From the NCBI RefSeq assembly GCF_003591175.1, contig NZ_QYYG01000008.1, positions 1-64,000 on the forward strand: 64,000 bases of DNA. Direction: 5' to 3'. Made by a program: the position numbers and the translations under genes. This DNA comes from Serratia inhibens. GTDB taxonomy: Bacteria > Pseudomonadota > Gammaproteobacteria > Enterobacterales > Enterobacteriaceae. Of the stretch, positions 21,866 through 32,312 are shown piece by piece. A model generated the notes under the pieces. That model had not been told where the DNA came from. It searched no databases and saw nothing but the letters and a program-made list of their open reading frames with translations. The first letter of the stretch is position 1, and each line of letters starts with the position of its first letter.

Positions 21866-22846
21866 ATGTCGATCGAAAAAGTGGCGAAAATGGCCGGAGT
21901 TTCCGCAGCCACGGTATCGCGGGTATTGAACGGCCAGCAGATCGTCAAACCGGTCACCCGGGAAAAGGTGCTGGCGGCAATCCGCGAATGTGATTATCAG
22001 CCCAATCTGCTGGCACGCCAGCTGCGCACCTCCCGCAGCCGTATGCTGCTGGTGCTGGTATCCAGCATCACCAATCCCTTCTGTTCGCTGGTGGTGCGCG
22101 GCATCGAGGAAGAGGCCGAACGTCACGGTTACCACATTCTGTTGTGTAACTCCGAATCCAATCCGACAAGGGAATCCGCTTACCTCAGCCTGCTAAGCGG
22201 CAAGGTGGTCGACGGCGTGATCACCATGGATGCCGTCAGTTGCCTGCCGGGCCTGACCGCCATGATCGGCGACTTTCCCTGGGTGCAATGCGGCGAAGGC
22301 GATCCTGACTTCCGCGCGTCCTCCGTGACCATCGATAACCATCAAGCCGCCGTTGCCGGCGTACGTCATCTGGCAGATCGGGGCCGCCGACGTATCGCAT
22401 TGATCAACAGCGATATGCGCTACCTCTATTCGCAACAGCGGGAACAGGGCTACCGTCAGGCGCTGACCGATTTGGGACTGGAATATTGTCAGGTGGAGTA
22501 CGTAGAGGGGCTGGAGTATGCCGCCGGCGCACAGGCGATGGCGCGCCTGTTGAGCGCCGAACAGCGGCCCGACGCGGTTTTCGCCATCTCGGACGTGATT
22601 GCCGGCGGTGCGATGAGCACCTTGCACCAGCAAGGATTGCGCATTCCCGAAGACGTCGCGGTGATGGGTTTCGACGGCGTGCCGTTCGGCGCTATCACCA
22701 CCCCGCCGTTGACCACCATCGAACAACCTATGCATCAGTTTGGCATTCGCAGCGTGCAGCTATTGCTGGAGAAAATTAAAAACCCGCAGTTACCGCCGAG
22801 CAATGAAGTGCTGACATGGCGCCTGATAGAGCGAGGTTCAGGCTGA
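21866..22846 (+). CDS. LacI/GalR family transcriptional regulator
   Basis: The ATG at 21866 (MSIEKVAKMAGVSAATVSRV) gives 326 residues. The N-terminal LacI helix-turn-helix (2-21) and hinge are followed by a periplasmic-binding-protein-like effector domain (60-326, with MGFDGVPFGAITTPPLTTIE). It is divergent from the sugar cluster (GNAT-MFS-Gfo-TIM-Gfo) and probably represses it and itself. The effector is unknown. Confidence 0.88.
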   Translation: MSIEKVAKMAGVSAATVSRVLNGQQIVKPVTREKVLAAIRECDYQPNLLARQLRTSRSRMLLVLVSSITNPFCSLVVRGIEEEAERHGYHILLCNSESNPTRESAYLSLLSGKVVDGVITMDAVSCLPGLTAMIGDFPWVQCGEGDPDFRASSVTIDNHQAAVAGVRHLADRGRRRIALINSDMRYLYSQQREQGYRQALTDLGLEYCQVEYVEGLEYAAGAQAMARLLSAEQRPDAVFAISDVIAGGAMSTLHQQGLRIPEDVAVMGFDGVPFGAITTPPLTTIEQPMHQFGIRSVQLLLEKIKNPQLPPSNEVLTWRLIERGSG

Positions 22847-22904
22847 ACGCCCGACGTCGGCGGCACGCGTTCCCCGCACCTTGCACCAGCGGTGCCGTGA
22901 ATCC

Positions 22905-23687
22905 TTAAGGCGTGATATCTCCACGTAAAAACGTCCGTGCATAGCCGCCAATCAGCGTGCGATCGCCTTTCCATTCGCAAAACAGCTCACCGCCGCGGGC
23001 GGAAATCTGCCGGGCATGCAGTTTATGGCGCCCCAGGCGTGCAGCCCAATAAGGTGCCAGCGAGCAGTGCGCAGAGCCGGTCACCGGGTCTTCGCCGCCG
23101 TCGAGGGTAAAATAACGCGAGACAAAATCTACCTTTTCACCCGGGGCACTGACGATGACCGCGCGGCCGGCCAGCGCGATTAACGCCGGAATATCCGGCT
23201 GCAACGCCCGCACCTGAGCTTCGCTATCCAGCAACACCAACAACGCGGTGGCCTGCCATACGTCCTGCGGTTTCACGCCGAGCAGCGCCGTCAACCCGGC
23301 CGGCTCTGCTACCTTTTGCGGTAATCGCGAAGGGAAATCCAGGATCAACCGCTCGCCGTCGTCGGCATCACGCTTGACGTACAGCTCACCGCCGACCGAG
23401 CGGAAACGGATATCCTGCAGCGCCGGATTCATCGCGCTGAACATCACATGTGCCGCCGCCAGCGTACCGTGGCCGCAGAGATCCACCTCACGCTGCGGGG
23501 TGAACCAGCGAATCGCCGACATATCGCCATCGTCCCAGACAAAACTGGTTTCCGGCAGGCACAGCTCATTGGCAATGGCCTGCATCTCGGCAGTCGACAA
23601 CGGTTGTTTCAGCAGGCATACACCCGCCGGATTGCCACGCAAGCCTTCACCGGTAAACGCCACTACGTGGAAGTAATTTTCCGCCAT
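22905..23687 (-). CDS. PhzF family isomerase/epimerase-like protein
   Basis: The ATG at 23687 follows TAAGGA by 8 nt and gives 260 residues. The PhzF fold is evident from GEGLRGNPAGVCLL, the catalytic-glutamate segment LCLPETSFVW, and DLCGHGTLAAAHVMF and DPVTGSAHCSLAPYW in the second half. Family members catalyse acid/base isomerisations. Its end is convergent with the LacI gene; its start is 10 bp after the LysE-type gene, which suggests a two-gene unit. Confidence 0.86.
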   Translation of the reverse strand: MAENYFHVVAFTGEGLRGNPAGVCLLKQPLSTAEMQAIANELCLPETSFVWDDGDMSAIRWFTPQREVDLCGHGTLAAAHVMFSAMNPALQDIRFRSVGGELYVKRDADDGERLILDFPSRLPQKVAEPAGLTALLGVKPQDVWQATALLVLLDSEAQVRALQPDIPALIALAGRAVIVSAPGEKVDFVSRYFTLDGGEDPVTGSAHCSLAPYWAARLGRHKLHARQISARGGELFCEWKGDRTLIGGYARTFLRGDITP

Positions 23688-23697
23688 CCGCAATTCC

Positions 23698-24300
23698 TTA
23701 ATGCCAGATAAGTAACACGCAGGCCGCAGTTAACAGCCCCATGGAAAGGTTAAAAATGATCCAGGCCTTTTTGCTGCGCAGCAAACGGCCAATCACCGTG
23801 CCGAACCCCAGCCAAATCACCCCGGCTACGACATTCACCACGAAAATACCCAGCGCAATCGCCAGAATAGAAGCGTTATATTTATCGCCCGCCAGACTGA
23901 AGCTCGCCACCGCGCCCAATGCCATCAGCCAGGCCTTGGGGTTGAGGAACTGCAACAGCCAGCCCTGATACAACCCTATAGGCTGCGGCGGCGCCACGTC
24001 GGTTTCCAGCTTTTCATAGGCGGCGGTAGCGACTTTCCACGCCAGCCATAACAGATACAGGCTGCCGAGGACTTTCAGGAGCAGGTGCAGCGCAGGGTAA
24101 ACCAAAATCAGGCTACCGACGCCGAATGCCACCAGCAGCAAAATGCTTTGCATGCCGAGCATAATGCCCATCATCAACAGCAGTGAGCGCATAAAGCCAA
24201 AGTTGGCGCCGGAGGTGGTCAGTAACATATTGTTGGGGCCAGGCGTGATCGCGGCCACCCACAGGAAGCCTAACATCGAAAGAAATAAACTCGGTTCCAT
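23698..24300 (-). CDS. LysE/RhtB family amino acid exporter
   Basis: The start at 24300 (MEPSLFLSMLGFLWVAAITP) gives 200 residues with about six transmembrane helices and the family signature ITPGPNNMLLTTSGANFG. Members export amino acids such as lysine, threonine or homoserine lactone. The substrate is not predictable. It is divergent from yheT. Confidence 0.87.
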   Translation of the reverse strand: MEPSLFLSMLGFLWVAAITPGPNNMLLTTSGANFGFMRSLLLMMGIMLGMQSILLLVAFGVGSLILVYPALHLLLKVLGSLYLLWLAWKVATAAYEKLETDVAPPQPIGLYQGWLLQFLNPKAWLMALGAVASFSLAGDKYNASILAIALGIFVVNVVAGVIWLGFGTVIGRLLRSKKAWIIFNLSMGLLTAACVLLIWH

Positions 24301-24418
24301 GAAGCGGGTGCTCCTCACCCGGGGTGTTTTTTGCAGTATTATTGTTAACTAATGGTATTGAAGCTAACAGTGCGCTATTGATCAGACAATAGCCGCCAAT
24401 AAGATTTTTACTCAGGTT

Positions 24419-25399
24419 ATGCATGAATCCTTTCGCCCTTTGACCGGGGCCAGTAACCCACATTTGCAAACGCTGCTGCCACGGCTGGTGCGCCGCCGCG
24501 TGCGGTTGAAACCGCACTGGCAGCGGCTGGAATTGCCCGACGGCGATTTTGTCGATCTCGCCTGGAGCGAAGATCCGGCGCAGGCCGCCGGCAAGCCGCG
24601 CGTGGTGCTGTTTCATGGGCTGGAAGGCAACTTCTACAGCCCCTATGCCCATGGTTTGCTCAGCGCCTGGCGTGAAAAAGGCTGGCTCGGGGTCGTTATG
24701 CATTTTCGCGGTTGCAGCGGCGTACCGAACCGCAAACAACGCATCTATCACTCCGGGGAGACGGAGGATGCACGATTTTTTCTGCGGTGGCTGCGTGCCA
24801 CCCACGGCGAAGTGCCGACGGCGGCGGTTGGCGTCTCGCTCGGCGGCAACATGCTGGCCTGCTACCTGGCGCAGCAAGGGGCAGACAGCCTGTTGCAGGC
24901 GGCGGTGATCGTGTCCGCACCGCTGATGCTGGAGCCCTGTTCATTGCGAATGGATCAAGGGTTCTCGCGCGTTTATCAGCACTATCTGCTCGGGCAATTG
25001 AAACAAAACGCCACCCGCAAGCTGCTGCACTATCCCGACACCCTGCCGCTCAAACTGCCGCAACTCCGGGCGCTGCGCCGTATCCGAGATTTTGACGATG
25101 TCATAACCTCACGCGTCCACGGCTTCAGCAACGCCACCGATTACTACCGCCGTTGCAGCGCGCTGCCGCTGTTACCGGCAATTCAGACGCCGCTGCTGAT
25201 CATCCATGCCAAAGACGATCCCTTCATGACCGACGCAGTGATCCCCGACATCGCCAACCTGCCGCGCAACATTGAATACCAACTGACCGAGTTTGGCGGC
25301 CACGTCGGCTTCGTCGGCGGCAGTTTGAACAAACCCCACATGTGGCTGGAATACCGTATTCCATCCTGGCTTTCCCCTTATCTGGAACCCGCAACGTGA
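24419..25399 (+). CDS. yheT: YheT family alpha/beta hydrolase
   Basis: The 326-residue protein starts [20 protein letters not shown], typical of YheT. The nucleophile elbow is GVSLGG with Ser140, the likely acid is in HAKDDPFM and the likely base in [10 protein letters not shown] near the C terminus; HGLEG near residue 67 may form the oxyanion hole. The substrate is unknown. Its stop overlaps the yheU GTG start (GTGA). Confidence 0.93.
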   Translation: MHESFRPLTGASNPHLQTLLPRLVRRRVRLKPHWQRLELPDGDFVDLAWSEDPAQAAGKPRVVLFHGLEGNFYSPYAHGLLSAWREKGWLGVVMHFRGCSGVPNRKQRIYHSGETEDARFFLRWLRATHGEVPTAAVGVSLGGNMLACYLAQQGADSLLQAAVIVSAPLMLEPCSLRMDQGFSRVYQHYLLGQLKQNATRKLLHYPDTLPLKLPQLRALRRIRDFDDVITSRVHGFSNATDYYRRCSALPLLPAIQTPLLIIHAKDDPFMTDAVIPDIANLPRNIEYQLTEFGGHVGFVGGSLNKPHMWLEYRIPSWLSPYLEPAT

Positions 25400-25629
25400 T
25401 TATCCCCTGGAAAGAACTGGAAACCGAGACCCTGAACAGCCTGATCGAATCCTTTGTGCTGCGCGAGGGCACCGACTACGGCGAACACGAACGTTCGCTG
25501 GAGCAGAAAGTGGAAGACGTTCGCCGCCAGTTGCAAAACGGCGAGGTACTGCTGGTATGGTCAGAACTGCATGAAACCATCAACATCATGCCGCGCGGAC
25601 AGTTCCGCGCCGGGCAGGAAGAAATTTAG
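25396..25629 (+). CDS. yheU: YheU family protein
   Basis: The GTG at 25396 overlaps the yheT stop and gives 77 residues starting [20 protein letters not shown], the YheU N terminus (E. coli about 72 residues). The rest, [20 protein letters not shown], is highly conserved. The function is unknown; the conserved order is yheT-yheU-prkB. Confidence 0.93.
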   Translation: MIIPWKELETETLNSLIESFVLREGTDYGEHERSLEQKVEDVRRQLQNGEVLLVWSELHETINIMPRGQFRAGQEEI

Positions 25630-25779
25630 TGCCTGCCGGTTCTATGACTGACGGAAAAAATCAGGTAACAATGAACCATTGCAAACCCGCGCGCGGAATT
25701 TTGCCCTTGGCGAAAGGGCGTCAAACAGACCAATAACCCTACTCTGACGCCGGCGCATTTAACACGGAGTGACAACCAC

Positions 25780-26649
25780 ATGTCCGCCAAACATCCCGTT
25801 ATCGCAGTGACCGGCTCCAGCGGCGCCGGCACCACCACCACCAGCGTAGCGTTTCGCAAGATATTCCAGCAGTTGAACATCCGCGCGGCGGAGCTGGAAG
25901 GCGACAGCTTCCACCGCTATACCCGGCCGGAAATGGACGCGGCGATCCGCAAAGCGCGCGATCTGGGTCGTCATATCAGCTATTTCGGGCCTGAGGCCAA
26001 CGACTTCGGCCTGCTGCAACAGAGCTTTATCGAGTACGGCAAGAACGGCACCGGACGGTCGCGCAAGTATCTTCATACCTACGACGAAGCGGTACCCTAT
26101 AACCAGGTACCCGGCACCTTTACGCCGTGGGAAGCGCTGCCGGCGCCGACCGACGTGCTGTTCTATGAAGGGTTGCATGGCGGCGTGGTTACCGAACATA
26201 CCGACGTGGCCAAACATGTCGATCTGCTGGTCGGCGTGGTGCCAATCGTTAACCTGGAATGGATCCAAAAGCTGATCCGCGATACCGGCGAGCGTGGCCA
26301 TTCCCGTGAAGCGGTGATGGATTCTGTGGTGCGTTCGATGGAAGACTATATCAACTACATCACGCCGCAGTTCTCGCGCACCCACATCAACTTCCAGCGC
26401 GTGCCGACGGTCGATACCTCCAACCCGTTCGCCGCCAAAGCCATTCCTTCACTGGATGAAAGCTTCGTGGTGATTCATTTCCGTGGGCTGGATCAGATCG
26501 ATTTCCCTTATCTGCTGGCGATGCTGCAAGGCTCTTTTATCTCGCACATCAATACGCTGGTAGTGCCGGGCGGCAAGATGGGGCTGGCGATGGAGCTGAT
26601 CATGGCGCCGCTGGTGCAGCAACTGCTGGAGGGCAAAAAAATCGGGTAA
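25780..26649 (+). CDS. prkB: Phosphoribulokinase-like protein PrkB
   Basis: The 289-residue protein starts MSAKHPVIAVTGSSGAGTTT. The P-loop GSSGAGTTT has Thr in place of the usual Lys, as in all PrkB proteins I know. Family members are annotated as phosphoribulokinase, but these bacteria lack a Calvin cycle and the physiological substrate is unproven. It lies 150 bp after yheU. Confidence 0.93.
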   Translation: MSAKHPVIAVTGSSGAGTTTTSVAFRKIFQQLNIRAAELEGDSFHRYTRPEMDAAIRKARDLGRHISYFGPEANDFGLLQQSFIEYGKNGTGRSRKYLHTYDEAVPYNQVPGTFTPWEALPAPTDVLFYEGLHGGVVTEHTDVAKHVDLLVGVVPIVNLEWIQKLIRDTGERGHSREAVMDSVVRSMEDYINYITPQFSRTHINFQRVPTVDTSNPFAAKAIPSLDESFVVIHFRGLDQIDFPYLLAMLQGSFISHINTLVVPGGKMGLAMELIMAPLVQQLLEGKKIG

Positions 26650-26694
26650 TGGGCCGGAGTGCGGCGGCAGGCCGCGCCCCTTTATTCTTGCGCT

Positions 26695-27102
26695 TTACGC
26701 CACGTCGCGGATTTCAAAGCTGTGGGTCACGCTGGCGGCCTTGTTCAGCATCAGCGATACCGAGCAATATTTCTCGGCGGAGAGGTTCACCGCACGTTCA
26801 ACGATCTTGTCCGTCAGATCCTTACCGGTCACGATAAAATGCAGGTTGATATGGGTAAATACGCGCGGCGCTTCTTCACGCCGTTCGGAGGTCAGTTTCA
26901 CCTCGCAATCACGCACGTCATTCCGCCCTTTTTTCAGGATCGACACCACGTCGATAGCGCTGCATCCGCCCACCGACATCAGCACCATTTCCATTGGGCT
27001 GGGCGCTTTATCACCGGCGTTGCCATCCATCAATACCTGATGGCCGGACGAGGACTCCCCCAGAAACGTCAACCCTTCTACCCACTTAACTCTTGCCCGC
27101 AT
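26695..27102 (-). CDS. yhfA: OsmC family protein YhfA
   Basis: The start at 27102 (MRARVKWVEGLTFLGESSSG, GGAG 8 nt upstream) gives 135 residues. The OsmC/Ohr fold carries the conserved Cys motifs GGCSAIDVVSIL and SAEKYCSVSLML. Ohr relatives reduce organic hydroperoxides; the role of YhfA is not established. It is divergent from crp, as in E. coli. Confidence 0.94.
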   Translation of the reverse strand: MRARVKWVEGLTFLGESSSGHQVLMDGNAGDKAPSPMEMVLMSVGGCSAIDVVSILKKGRNDVRDCEVKLTSERREEAPRVFTHINLHFIVTGKDLTDKIVERAVNLSAEKYCSVSLMLNKAASVTHSFEIRDVA

Positions 27103-27481
27103 GCTGGTCACTCCGGTTAATTTCTTAAAATCAGGGTACGCTTTCGCATAGAAACTGGCAACGGAACCTGATGCTAATCATGTGCGAGCAAGACAACACG
27201 AGACACTCGCCTCACTCTGTGCTACAAACAGAGCCGCAATAAATCTTTCCGGGACACTGATTTCAGGGAAACTCCCAGAGAAAGGCTCCTTTACCGGTAT
27301 GTTAATAGAATGTAGCTTGCAGCTCTCCCGGCAAGTTAATATGCTAGAGCGACAGCGTATATTTATGACACGCCTCAAAACCTGCTGCCAGCCACCCTTA
27401 AAACAACGGCGACAGCACGTTTTACAGGGAACTCTGACCCCTGTGACACAAGGCAGCGATAACAACAGAGGATAACAGCGA
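27103..27481. other. yhfA-crp divergent regulatory region
   Basis: The 379-bp gap has no convincing gene. It contains the presumed crp promoter (27317-27345) and a leader of roughly 130 nt. I looked for a TGTGA-N6-TCACA CRP site and found only weak halves. Confidence 0.5.
27317..27345 (+). promoter_or_regulatory. Candidate crp promoter
   Basis: TTGCAG (27317-27322), a 17-bp spacer and TATGCT (27340-27345) form a good sigma70 promoter reading towards crp. As I recall it, the E. coli crp promoter also uses TATGCT as -10 and gives a long leader. Confidence 0.55.
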
Positions 27482-28114
27482 ATGGTTCTCGGCAAACCGC
27501 AAACAGACCCTACACTCGAATGGTTCCTGTCTCATTGCCATATCCACAAATATCCATCCAAAAGTACGCTGATTCACCAAGGTGAAAAAGCCGAAACGCT
27601 TTACTACATCGTAAAAGGCTCCGTCGCGGTGCTGATTAAAGATGAAGAAGGTAAAGAGATGATCCTGTCCTACCTTAACCAGGGGGATTTCATCGGCGAG
27701 CTTGGATTATTTGAAGAAGGCCAGGAGCGTAGCGCCTGGGTCAGGGCGAAGACCGCCTGTGAAGTGGCTGAGATTTCTTACAAGAAATTCCGCCAGCTGA
27801 TTCAGGTCAACCCGGACATCCTGATGCGCCTGTCAGCGCAGATGGCAAGCCGCCTGCAAGTAACCTCAGAGAAAGTGGGTAACCTCGCCTTCCTGGACGT
27901 TACCGGCCGCATCGCGCAAACGCTGCTGAACCTGGCGAAGCAGCCCGATGCCATGACTCACCCAGACGGCATGCAGATCAAAATCACCCGCCAGGAAATT
28001 GGCCAGATCGTCGGTTGTTCACGTGAAACCGTCGGCCGCATTCTGAAAATGCTGGAAGATCAAAACCTGATCTCCGCCCACGGCAAAACCATTGTCGTTT
28101 ACGGCACGCGTTAA
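27482..28114 (+). CDS. crp: cAMP receptor protein (CRP)
   Basis: The 210-residue protein starts [20 protein letters not shown] and matches E. coli CRP nearly throughout. The cAMP-binding domain contains [20 protein letters not shown], and the C-terminal helix-turn-helix is [20 protein letters not shown] (about 169-188). It is the global catabolite regulator and should control several genes in this window (for example the IIA-GH4 cluster and ppiA), although I found no clear site for those. Confidence 0.99.
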   Translation: MVLGKPQTDPTLEWFLSHCHIHKYPSKSTLIHQGEKAETLYYIVKGSVAVLIKDEEGKEMILSYLNQGDFIGELGLFEEGQERSAWVRAKTACEVAEISYKKFRQLIQVNPDILMRLSAQMASRLQVTSEKVGNLAFLDVTGRIAQTLLNLAKQPDAMTHPDGMQIKITRQEIGQIVGCSRETVGRILKMLEDQNLISAHGKTIVVYGTR

Positions 28115-28120
28115 TCACTG

Positions 28121-28153
28121 AAAAAACGGCGCGATGATTCGCGCCGTTTTTTT
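28121..28153 (+). terminator. crp terminator abutting yhfK
   Basis: AAAAAACGGCGCG (28121-28133) pairs with CGCGCCGTTTTTT (28140-28152), followed by T. It is a strong intrinsic terminator 6 bp after the crp stop, ending 16 bp before the yhfK start. Confidence 0.9.
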
Positions 28154-28168
28154 ATGCCCCGACCGATC

Positions 28169-30244
28169 ATGTGGCGTCGACTGATTTACCACCCGGAAGT
28201 CAATTACGCACTGCGGCAAACGCTGGTGCTGTGTCTGCCGGTGCTCCTTGGCCTGCTGATCGGCCACCTGCAACTCGGCCTGCTGTTTTCCCTGGTTCCC
28301 GCCTGCTGCAACATCGCCGGGCTGGACACGCCCCACAAACGTTTTTTCAAACGCCTGATCGTCGGCGGCTCACTGTTCGCACTCAGCAGCCTGTTGCTGC
28401 AGCAGGCATTGCTGTGGCAACTGCCGCTGCCGGCGTTGATGCTCGGCCTGGCGCTGCTGCTCGGCGTCAGCGGCGAAATCAGCCCGTTGCATGCCCGCCT
28501 GCTCCCCGCCGCGTTGATCGCCGCCATCTTTTCTCTCAGCATGGCCGGCACGGTGCCGCTGTGGTACGCCCCCTTACTGTATGTGGTGGGTACCGCCTGG
28601 TACGGCCTGTTCACCTGGTTCTGGTTCAAGCTGTGGAAAGAACAGCCGATGCGCGAATCGCTGAGCCAGCTTTATCTGGAACTGGCCGACTACTTTGAAG
28701 CCAAGTATTCCCTGTTAACCCAACATACCGATCCGCAAAACGCGTTACCGCCATTGCTGGTGCGCCAGCAAAAAGTGATGGACCTGATCAGCCTGCTGTA
28801 TCAGCAACTCAACTTTTTGCCGCACGCCAATAATCTCGAGCAAAAGCGCCTGCAACGGACCTTTCAGGTCGCGTTGGATCTGCAGGAACACATTACCGTC
28901 AGCCTGCACCTGCCGGAAGAAGTGCAAAAGCTGGTGGAGCAAAGCCAGGCCGAGGCGATTATCCGCCGCAATGCGCAGGTGATTGCCGGCCGGCTGCGCA
29001 CGGTGGCGCACGATATTCTCTACCATCAATACTCCCAGCGCTTCAGTATGACCCACGAGCTGGCGGCCCTGGAGAAAGTGGCCGCACAACACCCCGACAA
29101 CCCGGTGGGCCAGTTCTGTTACTACCACTTCAGCCGTATCGCGCGCCTGCTGCGCACCCAGCATCCGTTATACCGTCGCGACCTGATGGCCAATCAAAAC
29201 CGCCTGCCGTTCTGGCCGGCACTGTTCAGCTACCTGTCGCTCAAGTCCAATGCCCTGCGCAATGCGGCCCGGTTAGGAGTGATGTTGGCGGCAGGCAGTA
29301 GCCTGGGCATGTTTTTCAATCTGCCAAAACCTTACTGGATCCTGCTGACCATCATGCTGGTGAGCCAGAACGGCTACAACGCCACCCGGGTACGCATCCA
29401 GCACCGTGCGCTCGGCACATTGGCCGGGCTGGTGATCGCCGCCGGGTTGCTGCAGTTGCAAATGCCCGAGGGCGCTACCCTGAGCGTGATGTTGGTCATT
29501 ACGCTGGCGGCCTATCTGGTTGCGCGTAAAAACTACGGGCTGGCGGTGATAGGCTTTACGGTGACGGCGGTCTATACCCTGCAACTGCTGGCGCTGAACG
29601 GCACGCATTTCCTGATACCTCGTCTGATCGACACTCTGATCGGCTGCGTGTTGGTGTTCAGCGGCACCATCTGGCTGTGGCCACAGTGGCAAAGCGGCCT
29701 GCTGCGCAAGAACGCCCATCAGGCGCTGGAGAAAGATCAACAGGCGCTTCGCCTGCTGCTGGAAGAGCAGGAACCCGATCCCAGCGCGCTGGCTTACGCG
29801 CGCATGCAGGTGAATCAGGCGCACAACGCGCTGTTCACCTCGCTCAACCAGGCGATGCAGGAGCCGGGGTTTGAATCCAGCTATCTGGCAGATATGCGCC
29901 TGTGGGTGACGCACAGTCAATTCATTGTCGAACACCTGAACGCCATGACCATTCTGGCGCGCGAGCACTATATGCTGACGCCAAAGCTGGCGCAGGAGTA
30001 TCTGCAAACCTGTGAGATCGCGCTGCAAAGCTGCCAGCAGCGGCTGGAATACGACGGGCCGAGCGGCAGCAACAGCATCATGCAGCCACCGGATTTACAC
30101 CCGGAAATGCCGGTCACCGAGATGGAGCGCCACCTGCGCCGCATCCTGTCCCACCTGAGCGTCATGCACACCATTTCGTCGCTGGCCTGGCGTCAGCGCC
30201 CGCATCACGGCATCTGGCTGAAACGCAAACTGCGCGATCAATAA
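28169..30244 (+). CDS. yhfK: YhfK family inner membrane protein (FUSC-like)
   Basis: I choose the ATG at 28169 (MWRRLIYHPEVNYALRQTLV, 691 residues), which matches E. coli YhfK; the ATG at 28154 directly abuts the crp terminator. Two blocks of about five to six hydrophobic helices (10-150 and 370-510) flank soluble regions, the FUSC/AaeB-like arrangement of putative exporters. The end RQRPHHGIWLKRKLRDQ is family-typical. The substrate is unknown. Confidence 0.92.
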   Translation: MWRRLIYHPEVNYALRQTLVLCLPVLLGLLIGHLQLGLLFSLVPACCNIAGLDTPHKRFFKRLIVGGSLFALSSLLLQQALLWQLPLPALMLGLALLLGVSGEISPLHARLLPAALIAAIFSLSMAGTVPLWYAPLLYVVGTAWYGLFTWFWFKLWKEQPMRESLSQLYLELADYFEAKYSLLTQHTDPQNALPPLLVRQQKVMDLISLLYQQLNFLPHANNLEQKRLQRTFQVALDLQEHITVSLHLPEEVQKLVEQSQAEAIIRRNAQVIAGRLRTVAHDILYHQYSQRFSMTHELAALEKVAAQHPDNPVGQFCYYHFSRIARLLRTQHPLYRRDLMANQNRLPFWPALFSYLSLKSNALRNAARLGVMLAAGSSLGMFFNLPKPYWILLTIMLVSQNGYNATRVRIQHRALGTLAGLVIAAGLLQLQMPEGATLSVMLVITLAAYLVARKNYGLAVIGFTVTAVYTLQLLALNGTHFLIPRLIDTLIGCVLVFSGTIWLWPQWQSGLLRKNAHQALEKDQQALRLLLEEQEPDPSALAYARMQVNQAHNALFTSLNQAMQEPGFESSYLADMRLWVTHSQFIVEHLNAMTILAREHYMLTPKLAQEYLQTCEIALQSCQQRLEYDGPSGSNSIMQPPDLHPEMPVTEMERHLRRILSHLSVMHTISSLAWRQRPHHGIWLKRKLRDQ

Positions 30245-30265
30245 GGGCGCCCTGCGGCGCCCCTT
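30243..30265. terminator. Hairpin between convergent yhfK and argD
   Basis: AAGGGCGCC (30243-30251) pairs with GGCGCCCCTT (30256-30265) with one bulge. It overlaps the yhfK stop and lies 18 bp before the end of argD, a likely bidirectional terminator with short T runs. Confidence 0.6.
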
Positions 30266-30282
30266 GTCATTCCTGGATGGAA

Positions 30283-31533
<1,251 letters not shown>

Positions 31534-31545
31534 TCACTGCCATTA

Positions 31546-31584
31546 AGTGAAAATATAATCACAAAATATGCATAAAAAACCAAT
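31546..31584 (-). promoter_or_regulatory. Tandem ARG boxes (ArgR operator) of argD
   Basis: Two 18-bp boxes at 31546-31563 and 31567-31584 are separated by 3 bp, the canonical ArgR arrangement. Their 14-bp cores (TGAAAATATAATCA at 31548; TGCATAAAAAACCA at 31569) match the consensus core TGAATWWWWATTCA at 12 and 11 of 14 positions. They lie 46-84 bp upstream of the argD start. Confidence 0.75.
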
Positions 31585-31631
31585 AAAGGGCAAACGCAAA
31601 TCGTCTTCGTCGGCAAAAAAAAACTAACTGA

Positions 31632-32207
31632 TTAACTTTTAAGGAAATTATCCAGCAGTTGGTGACCCTGCTCGCTCAAGATGCTCTCAGGATGGAACTG
31701 CACCCCTTCCAGTGCCAGCTGACGGTGGCGGATGCCCATGATTTCATCGCGAATACCGTCGCGCTCGCTCCAGGCAGTGACTTCGAAGCAGGCAGGCAGC
31801 GTGGCGGCTTCCAGCACCAGCGAGTGGTAGCGGGTAACGGTCAACGGGTTGTTCAGCCCGCGAAATACGCCGCTGTCGAGATGGCGGATCGCTGAGGTTT
31901 TACCGTGCATCACCTCGCGGGCGCGCACCACCTTTGCACCAAACGCCTGGCCCAGCGCCTGATGCCCCAGGCAAACGCCGAGGATCGGCAGCTTACCGGC
32001 AAAATGACGGATCGCGGCCAGCGAGATGCCGGCTTCGTTCGGGGTGCAAGGGCCAGGGGAGATCACCAGACGCTGCGGCGCCAGCCGTTCGATATCGGCC
32101 AGTTGCAGCTCATCGTTACGCTTCACCAGCACCTCGGCGCCTAATTCGCAGAAGTACTGGTAAAGGTTATAGGTAAAAGAGTCGTAGTTATCGATCAACA
32201 GCAGCAT
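31632..32207 (-). CDS. pabA: Aminodeoxychorismate synthase glutamine amidotransferase
   Basis: The start at 32207 ([20 protein letters not shown]) gives 191 residues. It is a class I glutamine amidotransferase with nucleophile Cys79 in [10 protein letters not shown] and the His/Glu pair in VQFHPESIL. It supplies ammonia to PabB for p-aminobenzoate and folate. In E. coli fic-yhfG lies upstream; here a repeat and a yjgR-type gene are found instead. TrpG is an alternative family identity, but the context argues for PabA. Confidence 0.93.
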   Translation of the reverse strand: MLLLIDNYDSFTYNLYQYFCELGAEVLVKRNDELQLADIERLAPQRLVISPGPCTPNEAGISLAAIRHFAGKLPILGVCLGHQALGQAFGAKVVRAREVMHGKTSAIRHLDSGVFRGLNNPLTVTRYHSLVLEAATLPACFEVTAWSERDGIRDEIMGIRHRQLALEGVQFHPESILSEQGHQLLDNFLKS

Positions 32208-32229
32208 AGTGTTTCCAACGGACATCATC

Positions 32230-32285
32230 GTAGGGGGCAAGTATCTCGCCCCGATTTACACGGGCGCAGTATACAACGCCCCTGC
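32230..32285. repeat. Two-hairpin REP-like repeat upstream of pabA
   Basis: The ends GTAGGGGGC (32230) and CGCCCCTGC (to 32285) are near-complementary, and two internal stems are present (GGGGC at 32234-32238 with GCCCC at 32248-32252; GGGCG at 32262-32266 with CGCCC at 32277-32281). A related sequence lies near 54135-54174, so this is a dispersed intergenic repeat. Confidence 0.65.
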
Positions 32286-32312
32286 AATACTGCCGCTATC
32301 GATAATTTCCGC

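Noticed and set aside
26655-26680. GCGGC/GCCGC stem between prkB and yhfA
   Set aside because: Only five base pairs and no clear T run; too weak to list as a terminator.
27440-27465. CRP self-regulatory site near CTGTGACACAAGG
   Set aside because: Only one half matches TGTGA; the other half does not match TCACA.
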